This document shows, piece by piece, positions 12,082 through 20,309 of a stretch of 64,000 bases of DNA (positions within the stretch are counted from its first letter, which is position 1; each line of letters opens with the position of its first letter). The stretch lies in contig CP081098.1 of the NCBI GenBank assembly GCA_025141015.1, positions 1,432,501-1,496,500 on the forward strand, read 5' to 3'. The position numbers and the translations under genes were made by a program. Under the pieces are notes generated by a model that worked only from the letters and a program-made list of their open reading frames with translations, was not told the DNA's origin and ran no database searches. This DNA is from Rhodobacteraceae bacterium M382 (GTDB lineage: Bacteria > Pseudomonadota > Alphaproteobacteria > Rhodobacterales > Rhodobacteraceae).

Positions 12082-12570
12082 TCACATTCTGTTCTTGATC
12101 TGGTCCCGTAGAGATTGGGCCGCCTGGGTTCGTCGATTTTGACAGGCACCTTTCGAATAGTGTTGATCCATCGACAGGCTGTTGTGCCCGGCAATTGCTG
12201 ATCAAATCAGATGAATTTCAGGCCATTGGGTTTGGGATTTGGCAGGGCTTTGCGCAGCTTGTCTATGGAAGCGGATCCAAGGGTGGGTATTTATCTTGCC
12301 TTGTGTGACCCGGATTCCGTCGTCTTCGATATGGCCCCATTCCATTTTTGCAAGGTCTGATGCCCTTTGGCCGATGGCCAGGGCGCGGTCTGTTGATAAT
12401 GCACGGCGTCGGTTCCTTCCTGGGCAGCAGAAGGTCGACAAGGATTGGGCTGGTGCTGTCAGGAATACACCTGGCTGCGAAAAAGTTGGACAGGCAGCGC
12501 CTTGAATGTCTAAGCGAAACGGCGGGGTGCAATTCGGGGTCCGATGGCTGGCGGTTCGCTCGTCTTCCAA
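12082..12570 (-). pseudogene. Decayed tyrosine recombinase (integrase) beside tRNA-Ser
   Basis: Pieces of a phage-type integrase catalytic domain survive in different frames. LAIGQRASDLAKMEWGHI followed by EDDGIRVTQ (about 12265-12405) is the first-arginine box. DKLRKALPNPKPNGLKFI then follows in a shifted frame, ending in a stop at 12207. AIAGHNSLSMDQHYSKG (12130-12200) has the GH box and nucleophile tyrosine in yet another frame, ending at a stop at 12082. The HxxR box is missing, so there has been an internal deletion as well as frameshifts. The remaining upstream sequence is not recognisable. Non-functional. Confidence 0.85.
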
Positions 12571-12860
12571 GAGTCTATGGATACTCGCCGTAGGAGGGTT
12601 GGACTATGATCGGCTCTGAACCTTTTGGGGGCATTGGACGCGGGACCGGAACCAGGGGCGTGGAGCCCCGAACCGTCCGGGACCACAAGCCCACCTGGGG
12701 GAAATCTCGGGAGAAAGAGTTTGGAAACGTGTTCAGAACCACCCACTGCTGCAGGCCGTGGCATCTGGCCGCTTGACTGTGACGGGTTGGGCGGCCATGA
12801 AGCTGGCCGAAGGACAAAACCCTGTGCAGGCTAGTCCAAATAAGGATTGAAGGACCAGAC
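12571..12860. other. Intergenic region before the ABC transporter, with a coding-like plus-strand tail
   Basis: No intact gene. A plus-strand frame from about 12680 to the stop at 12850 reads HPLLQAVASGRLTVTGWA near its middle and ends QASPNKD, just before the ABC transporter. It looks more like protein than random frames do and could be the end of a lost gene, for instance a carbonic-anhydrase-like tail, but it has no start and I cannot confirm a family. Confidence 0.3.
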
Positions 12861-14660
12861 ATGGCGCGATCGCAACCGGCTCCGAACGCGACGGAAGAAC
12901 GCGAAACATCCCGACAGGTCGGCGTACTGGCGGCCTTGTGGCCGTTTATGCGCCCCTATCGGTTCCTGATGTTTGCTGCGGTCTGTGCCTTGACCCTGAC
13001 GGCGACCTTGTCGTTGACCCTGCCATTGGCCGTGCGTCGCGTGGTTGATAATTTCCGTGTCGCGGAAACCGAAATTCTGGATCAGTATTTTCTGGCGGCG
13101 CTTGCCATTGCGGGGCTTCTGGCTGTGGGCACGGGTTTGCGCTATGCCTTGGTCACACGCCTGGGAGAACGGGTTGTGGCCGACATCCGCATGGCCGTCT
13201 TTGACCGCGTCATCGGGATGAGCCCCGAATTCTTCGAAAAGATCATGACCGGAGAGGTTCTGAGCCGGATCACCACGGACACGACGCTGATCCAGTCGGT
13301 TCTGGGGTCGTCTGTTTCGATTGCGCTGCGCAATCTGCTGTTGTTTGCGGGCGGCATGGTGTTGATGCTGTTGACCTCGGCCAAGCTGACCGGGTTGGTC
13401 TTGTTGATCGTGCCGGCCGTGATTGTGCCGATCCTGTTTCTGGGGCGGCGTCTGCGCAAGATCAGCCGCGAGAACCAGGATTGGATCGCTGCGTCGTCGG
13501 GCAATGCGGGCGAGTCGCTGGGAGCGGTTCAGACGGTTCAGGCCTTTACCCAGGAACGGTCCATGCGGTCCAAGTTTGCCGAACTGACCGAAACATCGTT
13601 CGATGTGTCGCAAAAGCGGATCCTGACCCGGGCCTATCTGACCGTCATCGTGATCTTTCTGGTGTTCACCGGAATTGTAGGTGTGCTGTGGATGGGGGCC
13701 ATTGATGTGCGCGCGGGGATCATGACCGAAGGTACATTGATCCAGTTCGTGATCTATTCGGTGCTGGTGGCCGGGTCTGTTGCTGCACTGAGCGAAATCT
13801 GGAGTGAGTTGCAGCGCGCGGCCGGGGCGACAGAGCGGTTGATCGAATTGTTGAATGCGCGTGACAATGTGCGGGACCCTGAAACGCCGGGGCAGCTGTC
13901 TACTCCGGTTCGGGGTGAAATCCTATTTGACGATGTGTCCTTTCGGTATCCGGCACGCCCTGACACTTCGGCTTTGGAGAACGTTACGCTGAAAATCGAA
14001 CCCGGTGAAACGGTTGCCTTTGTTGGTCCTTCGGGGGCGGGCAAGACCACTGTGATCCAGATGATCCAGCGGTTTTATGATCCCAATGCCGGTCAGATTC
14101 TGCTGGACGGTCAGGTCCTGAGCGATCTGCAGCGCGACGAATTTCGCAAGTTCCTTGCCATGGTGCCTCAGGATCCGGTGATTTTTGCCGCCTCGGCCCG
14201 CGAAAACATCCGCTTTGGCCGCCCGGACGCGACCGACACCGAAATCGAAGCCGCCGCCCATGCCGCCGCCGCGCATGAATTCATCACCGCACTGCCCGAA
14301 GGCTATGACAGTTTCCTGGGCGAACGTGGCGTGATGTTGTCGGGGGGGCAAAAACAGCGCATCGCCATTGCCCGCGCTATTCTGCGGGATGCTCCGGTGT
14401 TGTTGCTGGACGAAGCAACATCGGCGCTGGACGCTGAAAGCGAACGTCTGGTGCAGGCCGCTGTGGATGAGCTGAGCCAGGGACGGACCACGGTGATCGT
14501 GGCGCACCGGCTGGCAACCGTGAAAAAGGCGGATCGGATCGTTGTGATGGATCAGGGCCGGATCGTCGCCACAGGAAGCCATGACCAACTGGTGGCAGAT
14601 GGGGGCCTATACGCACGGTTGGCCCGGTTGCAATTCACCGATGGTGTCGCTGCGGAGTGA
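12861..14660 (+). CDS. ABC transporter, fused permease and ATPase (exporter type)
   Basis: A half-transporter of 599 residues: about six transmembrane helices in residues 25-320 followed by a nucleotide-binding domain. GPSGAGKTT near 388 is the Walker A motif, LSGGQKQR near 493 the signature, VLLLDEATSALD near 513 the Walker B motif and VAHRL the H-loop. It resembles MsbA/LmrA-type lipid or drug exporters and would act as a homodimer in the inner membrane. The substrate is unknown. A TGAAGGACC segment precedes the ATG. Confidence 0.93.
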   Translation: MARSQPAPNATEERETSRQVGVLAALWPFMRPYRFLMFAAVCALTLTATLSLTLPLAVRRVVDNFRVAETEILDQYFLAALAIAGLLAVGTGLRYALVTRLGERVVADIRMAVFDRVIGMSPEFFEKIMTGEVLSRITTDTTLIQSVLGSSVSIALRNLLLFAGGMVLMLLTSAKLTGLVLLIVPAVIVPILFLGRRLRKISRENQDWIAASSGNAGESLGAVQTVQAFTQERSMRSKFAELTETSFDVSQKRILTRAYLTVIVIFLVFTGIVGVLWMGAIDVRAGIMTEGTLIQFVIYSVLVAGSVAALSEIWSELQRAAGATERLIELLNARDNVRDPETPGQLSTPVRGEILFDDVSFRYPARPDTSALENVTLKIEPGETVAFVGPSGAGKTTVIQMIQRFYDPNAGQILLDGQVLSDLQRDEFRKFLAMVPQDPVIFAASARENIRFGRPDATDTEIEAAAHAAAAHEFITALPEGYDSFLGERGVMLSGGQKQRIAIARAILRDAPVLLLDEATSALDAESERLVQAAVDELSQGRTTVIVAHRLATVKKADRIVVMDQGRIVATGSHDQLVADGGLYARLARLQFTDGVAAE

Positions 14661-14673
14661 GCTTTGTGCTCTT

Positions 14674-14718
14674 CTCGACGGGGACCTCCCGCCTCGACGG
14701 GGGGCTCCCGCCCGTTTT
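14674..14718 (+). repeat. Two-copy 19-bp tandem repeat, probably a terminator
   Basis: CTCGACGGGGACCTCCCGC is followed directly by CTCGACGGGGGGCTCCCGC (17 of 19 matching), then CCGTTTTC. The second copy can fold as a GC hairpin followed by TTTT, so the element probably ends the ABC transporter transcript. It lies 14 nt after the stop codon. Confidence 0.5.
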
Positions 14719-14941
14719 CAGGGCAATAAATTGCCCATCAAACCGTTGGGCGTGGCAGGGCGCGGATCGCGCGCCCTGCCACGTCAGACCCGCAGGCCCA
14801 GTGAAATTCCCAAATGGCGCAACGTCAGAACCCGTGCGGACTGGGGCTTACGTTTGGACGCCGCTTGCACCGGCGCGCATTTCCTCCCATTTTGGTGTCT
14901 GAAAAGACTGGTCCGAACGGGACCGCAGGGGAGGGAACACC

Positions 14942-16834
14942 ATGAGTTTTGCCGGGATGGAAGATCGCACGGCCATCGAAACGGAAATGAGCTGGGAAGA
15001 TCGACCGCTACCGGCGACCTTGTACCAGATGCTCAGCGATACGGCGGGCAAGTTCCCCAATCACGATGCAGTCAGCTATCAGATCTTCTCCGGTCCGAAG
15101 GACAAGGCAGAGACCCTCAGCTGGTCCGAGCTGTTGGCCCAGACGTGCCAGGCGGCCAATCTGTTTCGATCTCTGGGCGTGGGTGAAAAAGACGTGGTGG
15201 CCTATGTGCTGCCCAATTGCAACGAAACCACATTGGCGCTGTTGGGAGGGGCCATTGCAGGGATCGTCAATCCGATCAATCCATTGTTGGAGCCCGAACA
15301 GATCGCGTCGATCCTGCGCGAGACAAAGGCCAAGGTGGTGGTCACGCTGAGGCCGTTTCCAAAAACTGACGTGGCCCAAAAGGTGGCCGAAGCCGTGCGC
15401 CACGCACCCGGTGTCAACACCGTGCTGGAAGTCGATCTGAACCGTTACCTGACGCCGCCCAAGTCCTGGATAGTGCCGCTGATCCGGCCCAAGCTGGAGA
15501 ACAAGGCCCAGATCGCCCACGCCGATTACAAGAGCTTTGTCAAAGAGATGCGCACCCAACCGCGCACATTGAATTTTGCCGATAGCGATGGCGACCGGGT
15601 TGCCTGCTATTTTCATACCGGCGGCACAACCGGCATGCCCAAGGTTGCACAGCACAAGTATTCCGGCCTGATCTATAATGGCTGGTTGGGGCATCGTCTG
15701 CTGTTCACCGAAGACGACAACATCATGTGCCCGCTGCCGCTGTTTCATGTCTTTGCTTGCCATGTGATCCTGATGGCGGCGATCGCATCGGGGGCGCATG
15801 TGGTGTTTCCAACTCCACAGGGATACCGAGGCGATGGTGTTTTTGACAACTTCTGGAAGCTGATAGAACGCTGGAAAATCTCGTTTATCATTACGGTTCC
15901 AACAGCCATATCGGCCAAAATGCAGCGCCCGATTGATGCGGATGTTTCGACGGTCAAAACCGCGTTTTCGGGGTCGGCTCCTTTGCCTTTGGAATTGTTT
16001 CGCCGGTTCGAAGAAGCCACTGGCGTCACAATTGTCGAAGGTTATGGGCTGACCGAAGCGACCTGTCTGGTGTCGTGCAATCCCACGGATGGCGAAAAGA
16101 AAGTCGGGTCAATCGGTATTCCGTTTCCCTATACCGATGTCCGGATCACCAAAGGGACCCCCGACGGGTTGATCGAATGTGGTGTCGACGAGATCGGTGA
16201 AATCTGTATCTCGAACCCCGGTGTGTTCGCCGGCAATACCTATACCGAAGTCGAAAAGAACGTTGACCTGTATTATCAGGGAACCCATCTGCGGACCGGC
16301 GATCTGGGGCGGATAGACGGAGATGGCTACCTGTGGATCACTGGGCGGGCCAAGGATCTCATCATTCGGGGCGGTCACAACATCGACCCCGCCGAAATTG
16401 AAGAAGCCCTGTTGGGGCATGAGGCCGTGGCCTTTGCCGGGGCAATCGGACAACCGGATGCGCATGCTGGCGAATTGCCCTGTGCCTTTGTCGAACTGGT
16501 TGACGGGGCGTCTGTCACCGAAGAGGAGTTGATGGAATACTGTCGCGTTCATGTTCACGAACGTGCCGCCATTCCCAAGCATATGACCATTCTGGATGAA
16601 TTGCCCAAGACGGCGGTGGGCAAGGTGTTCAAACCCGACCTGCGCAAACACGCAATCACCAGGGTCTATAACGCGGCGCTGGACAAGGCAGACGTCGCTG
16701 CCCGCGTTGTGTCGGTGACGGACGACAAGAAACGCGGCCTGGTAGCGCAGTTGGAAGCCAATGGTGCCGATGAGACCGCGATTGGCAAGGTGCTGGGCGG
16801 CTTTGTCCGTCCATGGGAATTTGCCAAGGGCTGA
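14942..16834 (+). CDS. Acyl-CoA synthetase (AMP-forming)
   Basis: Activates a carboxylic acid to its CoA thioester through an acyl-adenylate. It has 630 residues. YFHTGGTTGMPK near residue 223 is the AMP-binding P-loop, VEGYGLTEAT near 365 the A5 motif, TGDLG then WITGRAKDLIIRGGHNIDP near 465 the hinge, and PKTAVGKVFK near the end carries the catalytic lysine. The acid is unknown; the length and sequence style fit medium or long-chain acids in roseobacters. A GAGGGAACACC site precedes the ATG. It appears monocistronic. Confidence 0.93.
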   Translation: MSFAGMEDRTAIETEMSWEDRPLPATLYQMLSDTAGKFPNHDAVSYQIFSGPKDKAETLSWSELLAQTCQAANLFRSLGVGEKDVVAYVLPNCNETTLALLGGAIAGIVNPINPLLEPEQIASILRETKAKVVVTLRPFPKTDVAQKVAEAVRHAPGVNTVLEVDLNRYLTPPKSWIVPLIRPKLENKAQIAHADYKSFVKEMRTQPRTLNFADSDGDRVACYFHTGGTTGMPKVAQHKYSGLIYNGWLGHRLLFTEDDNIMCPLPLFHVFACHVILMAAIASGAHVVFPTPQGYRGDGVFDNFWKLIERWKISFIITVPTAISAKMQRPIDADVSTVKTAFSGSAPLPLELFRRFEEATGVTIVEGYGLTEATCLVSCNPTDGEKKVGSIGIPFPYTDVRITKGTPDGLIECGVDEIGEICISNPGVFAGNTYTEVEKNVDLYYQGTHLRTGDLGRIDGDGYLWITGRAKDLIIRGGHNIDPAEIEEALLGHEAVAFAGAIGQPDAHAGELPCAFVELVDGASVTEEELMEYCRVHVHERAAIPKHMTILDELPKTAVGKVFKPDLRKHAITRVYNAALDKADVAARVVSVTDDKKRGLVAQLEANGADETAIGKVLGGFVRPWEFAKG

Positions 16835-17429
16835 CAGGTGTTCGACTGGGCCCGCCGATCCAGTCCAAAAACAGATCAGGCTCGGCCCTTGGGGGGGCGG
16901 GTCTGTGCCGTTTTTGGGGGCATCACCATTGGGACGAAACCGGATCGCAGTGCTGCCCGTTTGCCCGATAAAAGGCCCTAATTCGGGCTGCGTCAGTTTG
17001 CTGACGGATACGTGCGCCCGATGGGAAACACCGGGACATGCGACATTATCAGTGCATTCGTCCAATATGGCATCAGAGTGCGCCCATTCTTTTGCTATCT
17101 GGGTACGATCGGGATTTCACAATATCGGACCCTTGATTGCGGCAACCAGAAATTTGGGGACTTGCTTTGATTGGGGCCTTGCTCGTCTGAGCCGCTGACA
17201 AATTACCACCCATCGAATAACGCCCCTTTGTTCGGCTTCTGGGGGCAGCTGCCTGAGGGATCTTTCCCGGGCGAAGCTCTAGCCACCAAAGAGCCGCCCC
17301 CTCAGGCGCGACCCTGGGGTTGCATTGGTCTTCTTGCGCATCTTGCGATGACGATTGTTAGGGCCTAGCGGCACCAAAATGATGCAAGGGAGCCGGTATG
17401 ACCCCGCCAATCCGTCATGCTGTGACGGG
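16835..17429. other. Long intergenic region after the acyl-CoA synthetase
   Basis: About 595 nt without a supported gene. Apart from a terminator-like hairpin at 16867-16915 and a short dyad (CCGTCA/TGACGG) at 17412-17428 near the end of the EF-hand gene, I see no coding or RNA signal. Confidence 0.5.
16867..16915 (+). terminator. Probable terminator after the acyl-CoA synthetase gene
   Basis: AAAAACAGA pairs imperfectly with TCTGTGCCGTTTTT across a GC-rich arm (GGCTCGGCCC against GGGGGGGCGGG), and ends in five T residues. It lies about 35 nt after the stop codon. Confidence 0.5.
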
Positions 17430-17780
17430 TCAGTCCAGAGCGCCGTCACTGTTCTGATCGGCACCTTGGAAATCTTTAAGTACCTGGATGTCGAATTCCC
17501 CCTTGGACAGGCTGCCATTGTTGTTCGTGTCGGCCGTGTCAAAAATGTCCTGACTCACAAAGCTATCGATTTCGCTGTATTCGAGCCGACCATTTTGCGT
17601 GGTGTCCATTCCGGTAAACAGCGTATCCATGCGATTTGAATACTCTTCAAGGGTCACCAGGCCATCACCGTCGCCATCAAGTAGTTGCAGGGCCTCTCCG
17701 GGCATTGTTTGGGCTGATGTCAGCGATGAAAGAGATGTAACGATGACTGTTGACTGCAGGATCAAAGAGATGATTTTCAT
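17430..17780 (-). CDS. Secreted EF-hand calcium-binding protein
   Basis: A small protein of 116 residues with a signal peptide (cleavage probably after SLTSA near residue 23) and three complete EF-hand loops: D35-E46, D59-E70 and D84-E95. A fourth loop begins at D108 but the stop codon falls after its ninth position, so it lacks the final glutamate. It probably binds calcium in the periplasm or outside the cell; no enzyme domain is present. I prefer the ATG at 17780, with GGGGT about 8 nt upstream; a GTG at 17789 is possible and would overlap the preceding gene. Confidence 0.8.
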   Translation of the reverse strand: MKIISLILQSTVIVTSLSSLTSAQTMPGEALQLLDGDGDGLVTLEEYSNRMDTLFTGMDTTQNGRLEYSEIDSFVSQDIFDTADTNNNGSLSKGEFDIQVLKDFQGADQNSDGALD

Positions 17781-17782
17781 CT

Positions 17783-18016
17783 TCAGCACCCCATGCTTCG
17801 TGCGGTTGTTGCTCCGCCGGTAAATACCCCTGCGGCCGTGGCAATTGTCTGCCCTGTGCCGCCACCGAACCTGTTACCAATGGCACCACCGATTGCGGCC
17901 CCTGCCAGGGTTCCACCGACGCAGGCCACTTCATGTTGCGCCGGAGTGCTGACGGTGCAAGCGGCCGAAGTGGCCATCAATCCGACTAAAGTTATGGTTT
18001 TGAGGTAAAAATCCAA
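17783..18016 (-). CDS. Small glycine-zipper lipoprotein-like protein
   Basis: A 77-residue protein with a hydrophobic N-terminus ending TSAAC (a loose lipobox, cysteine 20) and a glycine-rich membrane-spanning segment, GGTLAGAAIGGAIGNRFGGG, near residues 34-53, like glycine-zipper outer-membrane proteins. The start is a TTG at 18016 because GGGAG lies 8 nt upstream; the ATG-initiated frame is 50 residues longer, with no signal-like N-terminus. It stops 3 nt before the EF-hand gene start, so the two are probably co-transcribed. Function unknown. Confidence 0.7.
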   Translation of the reverse strand: MDFYLKTITLVGLMATSAACTVSTPAQHEVACVGGTLAGAAIGGAIGNRFGGGTGQTIATAAGVFTGGATTARSMGC

Positions 18017-18276
18017 TTTGCTCTCCCTTGTCCAAAAATTTCTTGGAGTGGCATGTCCTGTGTGACAGCCATGAAACCAAGGTAGCAACCCAAAGCCATG
18101 CCGCAACCAAAACGTGACGGAGGGGGGGATTCCCACGCACGCAGCGTTCAGAATTGCATCGTGCATTCCGGAGCCGTTTCAGGCTGAAAACTGTTTCACA
18201 GAAGATCATTTGCACATTAGTCTGTGGCGAAGGAACAGGGGGCACCGACCGGTTCGGAACACAAAAGGGCTGTGGC

Positions 18277-19203
18277 ATGGACTACAACGAATTGATCGAC
18301 GAAGAGACCTGGGCCTATATCCGGCGCACCAATGCGGCCTATCCCGAAGACGCAGTTGAAACCAGCGTTGCGGATCAGCGCGCAGTCTACACTGCGCTGT
18401 GCCAGACCTTTCGCCAACCGCATCCGGATGGCGTCGAGACCGAAGATCGCAATGCCGACGGAGTTCCCGTGCGGGTTTACTGGGCTGGGAATCCGACACG
18501 CACGATCCTGTTCCTGCATGGGGGCGGGTTCGTCGTTGGCAATCTGGATACGCATGATGATGTCTGCGCGGAACTATGTGCACAAACCGGATATCGTGTC
18601 GTCGCAGTTGACTATCGGCTCTCCCCCGAATGGGCCCACCCCGCGGCCTTTGACGACTGTTGGTGCGCGACGCAATGGGCGGGGCGCATCTGGGGTGATC
18701 CGATGGTCTTGGTGGGGGACAGCGCCGGAGGGACGCTGGCGGCCAGTGTCGCCCATCACGCACGCGGGCGGCTGGGGCAGATTTTGGGGCAGGTGTTGAT
18801 CTATCCGGCCCTGGGTGGGGACATGGCCCAGGGGTCCTATCTGAAACATGCCAATGCACCGCTGCTGTCGCGTGATGACATGGTCTATTACATGCAAGTG
18901 CGCCACAAAGGACCGGTTCCCGTCGATGATCCGACGTCCGAACCACTGCAAGACAGCGATTTCTCTGGCCTGCCACCTACGGTGATCTTTACGGCTGACT
19001 GCGACCCGTTGCGCGATGATGGGCGGGCGTATCGTGACCGTATTTCCGCAGCAGACGGACAGGTGGCCTGGATCAACGAGGTTGGTCTGGTACACGGGTA
19101 TCTGCGCGCGCGGCACAGCGTGGCCCGTGCCCGTGACAGTTTCGAACGGATTTCAATCGCGATCGAGGCGTTGGGTCAGGAGATCTGGCCCTATGATGAC
19201 TGA
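18277..19203 (+). CDS. Alpha/beta hydrolase of the hormone-sensitive lipase family
   Basis: A cytoplasmic esterase-like enzyme of 308 residues. HGGG at 81-84 forms the oxyanion hole, GDSAGG holds the nucleophile S149, D243 in DCDPLRDDG and H273 in LVHGY complete the triad. The substrate is unknown. The ATG at 18277 follows AAGGGCTGTGGC; a frame 41 codons longer overlaps the region upstream but has no hydrolase features. Copy B of the intergenic repeat lies just after the stop. Confidence 0.9.
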   Translation: MDYNELIDEETWAYIRRTNAAYPEDAVETSVADQRAVYTALCQTFRQPHPDGVETEDRNADGVPVRVYWAGNPTRTILFLHGGGFVVGNLDTHDDVCAELCAQTGYRVVAVDYRLSPEWAHPAAFDDCWCATQWAGRIWGDPMVLVGDSAGGTLAASVAHHARGRLGQILGQVLIYPALGGDMAQGSYLKHANAPLLSRDDMVYYMQVRHKGPVPVDDPTSEPLQDSDFSGLPPTVIFTADCDPLRDDGRAYRDRISAADGQVAWINEVGLVHGYLRARHSVARARDSFERISIAIEALGQEIWPYDD

Positions 19204-19241
19204 TCCGTTTTGATCGGCCTTTTCCCTTGGAAAAGACCGAG

Positions 19242-19275
19242 GCCTCCGGCGGAGGTATTTCTACCAGAAAGAAGC
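19242..19275. repeat. Dispersed intergenic repeat, copy B
   Basis: GCCTCCGGCGGAGG, a perfect short hairpin, followed by TATTTCTACCAGAAAGAAGC. It lies 38 nt after the alpha/beta hydrolase stop and could terminate that transcript. The CCAGA..GAAGC part matches copy A and the reverse complements of copies C and D. Confidence 0.65.
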
Positions 19276-19312
19276 AGGGGCGCGCCGCAGTTTGCCAACG
19301 GCGCGCGGTAGG

Positions 19313-20149
19313 TTATGTCAGAAAAGGCGTGCCTTTCATTGTCTCGGCAATAGGGGCCCCCATGCGATCAAGGATGGTTGGAGCAAGCTGGCGCTGGTCG
19401 ATTACGTAATCTTCTGCCGGGCCCTGGGCATCGCCGAAGTAATAGAGTGCCGTGTCCTGTTGCAACGCACCGCGTCCGCCGTGGTGGCCGCGTTCGTCCT
19501 GGCCGTGGTCGGCGGTCACGATGACCTCATACCCCAGTTGGCGCCAGCGCGTGATGAAAGGGGCCAACATTTCATCCATAACAAAACAGGCGTGATCCAT
19601 CTCCTGGCAGTCATGGAAATAGCGGTGTCCCATGCTGTCCAATGTGCAGGTGTGCAGGATGCCATAATCGAGCCCGAAACGCAGACACAGGTTGGTCAGA
19701 GTGCCAAACAGATCCACGTCCGACGGGGTCATCTGGTTGTCCTTGCCATAGCCGGTCATGGTGTGGAACCGGCCATGGTTGATGGTGAGGTTATCGGGTT
19801 CGTCAAATTCGATATCCCGGACATAGTCAAAGGGATGCCGGTTGAAGAATTGGGACCAGAAGCTGTGAGTCACGGCACCGGTGGTGCCGCCCGCTTCGCG
19901 GACCTGGGAGAATACGTCCTTGTGGCTCAGCTTGAACACATTTCCATTTCCGGTGCAGCCATGTTCGGCAGGGGCGACGCCGGTGTGGATCGAGGCATAG
20001 CAGCTGGCTGAAATGGACGGCAGTACCGCACGCAGTTTCCATACCCGTGCATCGCCGCTGTCCACCCAGCCTTCGAGATTGCCAAACAGGCGGCGGAAAT
20101 TGCGATAGGGCACGCCGTCCAGGATAATCAGGAGAAGTTTCTTGTCCAT
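19313..20149 (-). CDS. Type I phosphodiesterase / nucleotide pyrophosphatase family protein
   Basis: An alkaline-phosphatase-superfamily enzyme of 278 residues. LLLIILDGVPYRN at the N-terminus supplies the first metal aspartate, PSISASCYASIHTG carries the presumed nucleophile (serine rather than the more usual threonine), DSMGHRYFHD and VTADHGQDERGHHGG hold the remaining metal ligands. It has no signal peptide, so it should act in the cytoplasm. The substrate is unknown. The ATG at 20149 has GGAG upstream. It lies downstream of the ABC importer genes with a terminator in between. Confidence 0.85.
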   Translation of the reverse strand: MDKKLLLIILDGVPYRNFRRLFGNLEGWVDSGDARVWKLRAVLPSISASCYASIHTGVAPAEHGCTGNGNVFKLSHKDVFSQVREAGGTTGAVTHSFWSQFFNRHPFDYVRDIEFDEPDNLTINHGRFHTMTGYGKDNQMTPSDVDLFGTLTNLCLRFGLDYGILHTCTLDSMGHRYFHDCQEMDHACFVMDEMLAPFITRWRQLGYEVIVTADHGQDERGHHGGRGALQQDTALYYFGDAQGPAEDYVIDQRQLAPTILDRMGAPIAETMKGTPFLT

Positions 20150-20240
20150 TGTGCGCTCCTTTTGTGCTGCGCCGTTGGAAATTTGGTCGAGCCTAGAATG
20201 CCGAGAGGACCAGGCCCGTCTGTTCGCGTCCATGATGGTA

Positions 20241-20279
20241 AAATCCCGACGTCTTCCAAGAGAGAAAACGTCGGGATTT
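20241..20279 (-). terminator. Intrinsic terminator of the peptide ABC operon
   Basis: AAATCCCGACGT (20241) and ACGTCGGGATTT (20268) form a perfect 12-bp stem with a 15-nt loop. On the minus strand it ends in a TTTT run, about 30 nt after the ATPase stop at 20310. Confidence 0.8.
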
Positions 20280-20309
20280 CAATTCTTCATACCGCTGTTA
20301 CACTTGGCG

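Noticed and set aside
12831-13613. 260-codon minus-strand frame rich in His and Gln
   Set aside because: Exactly opposite the ABC transporter membrane domain; an antisense shadow.
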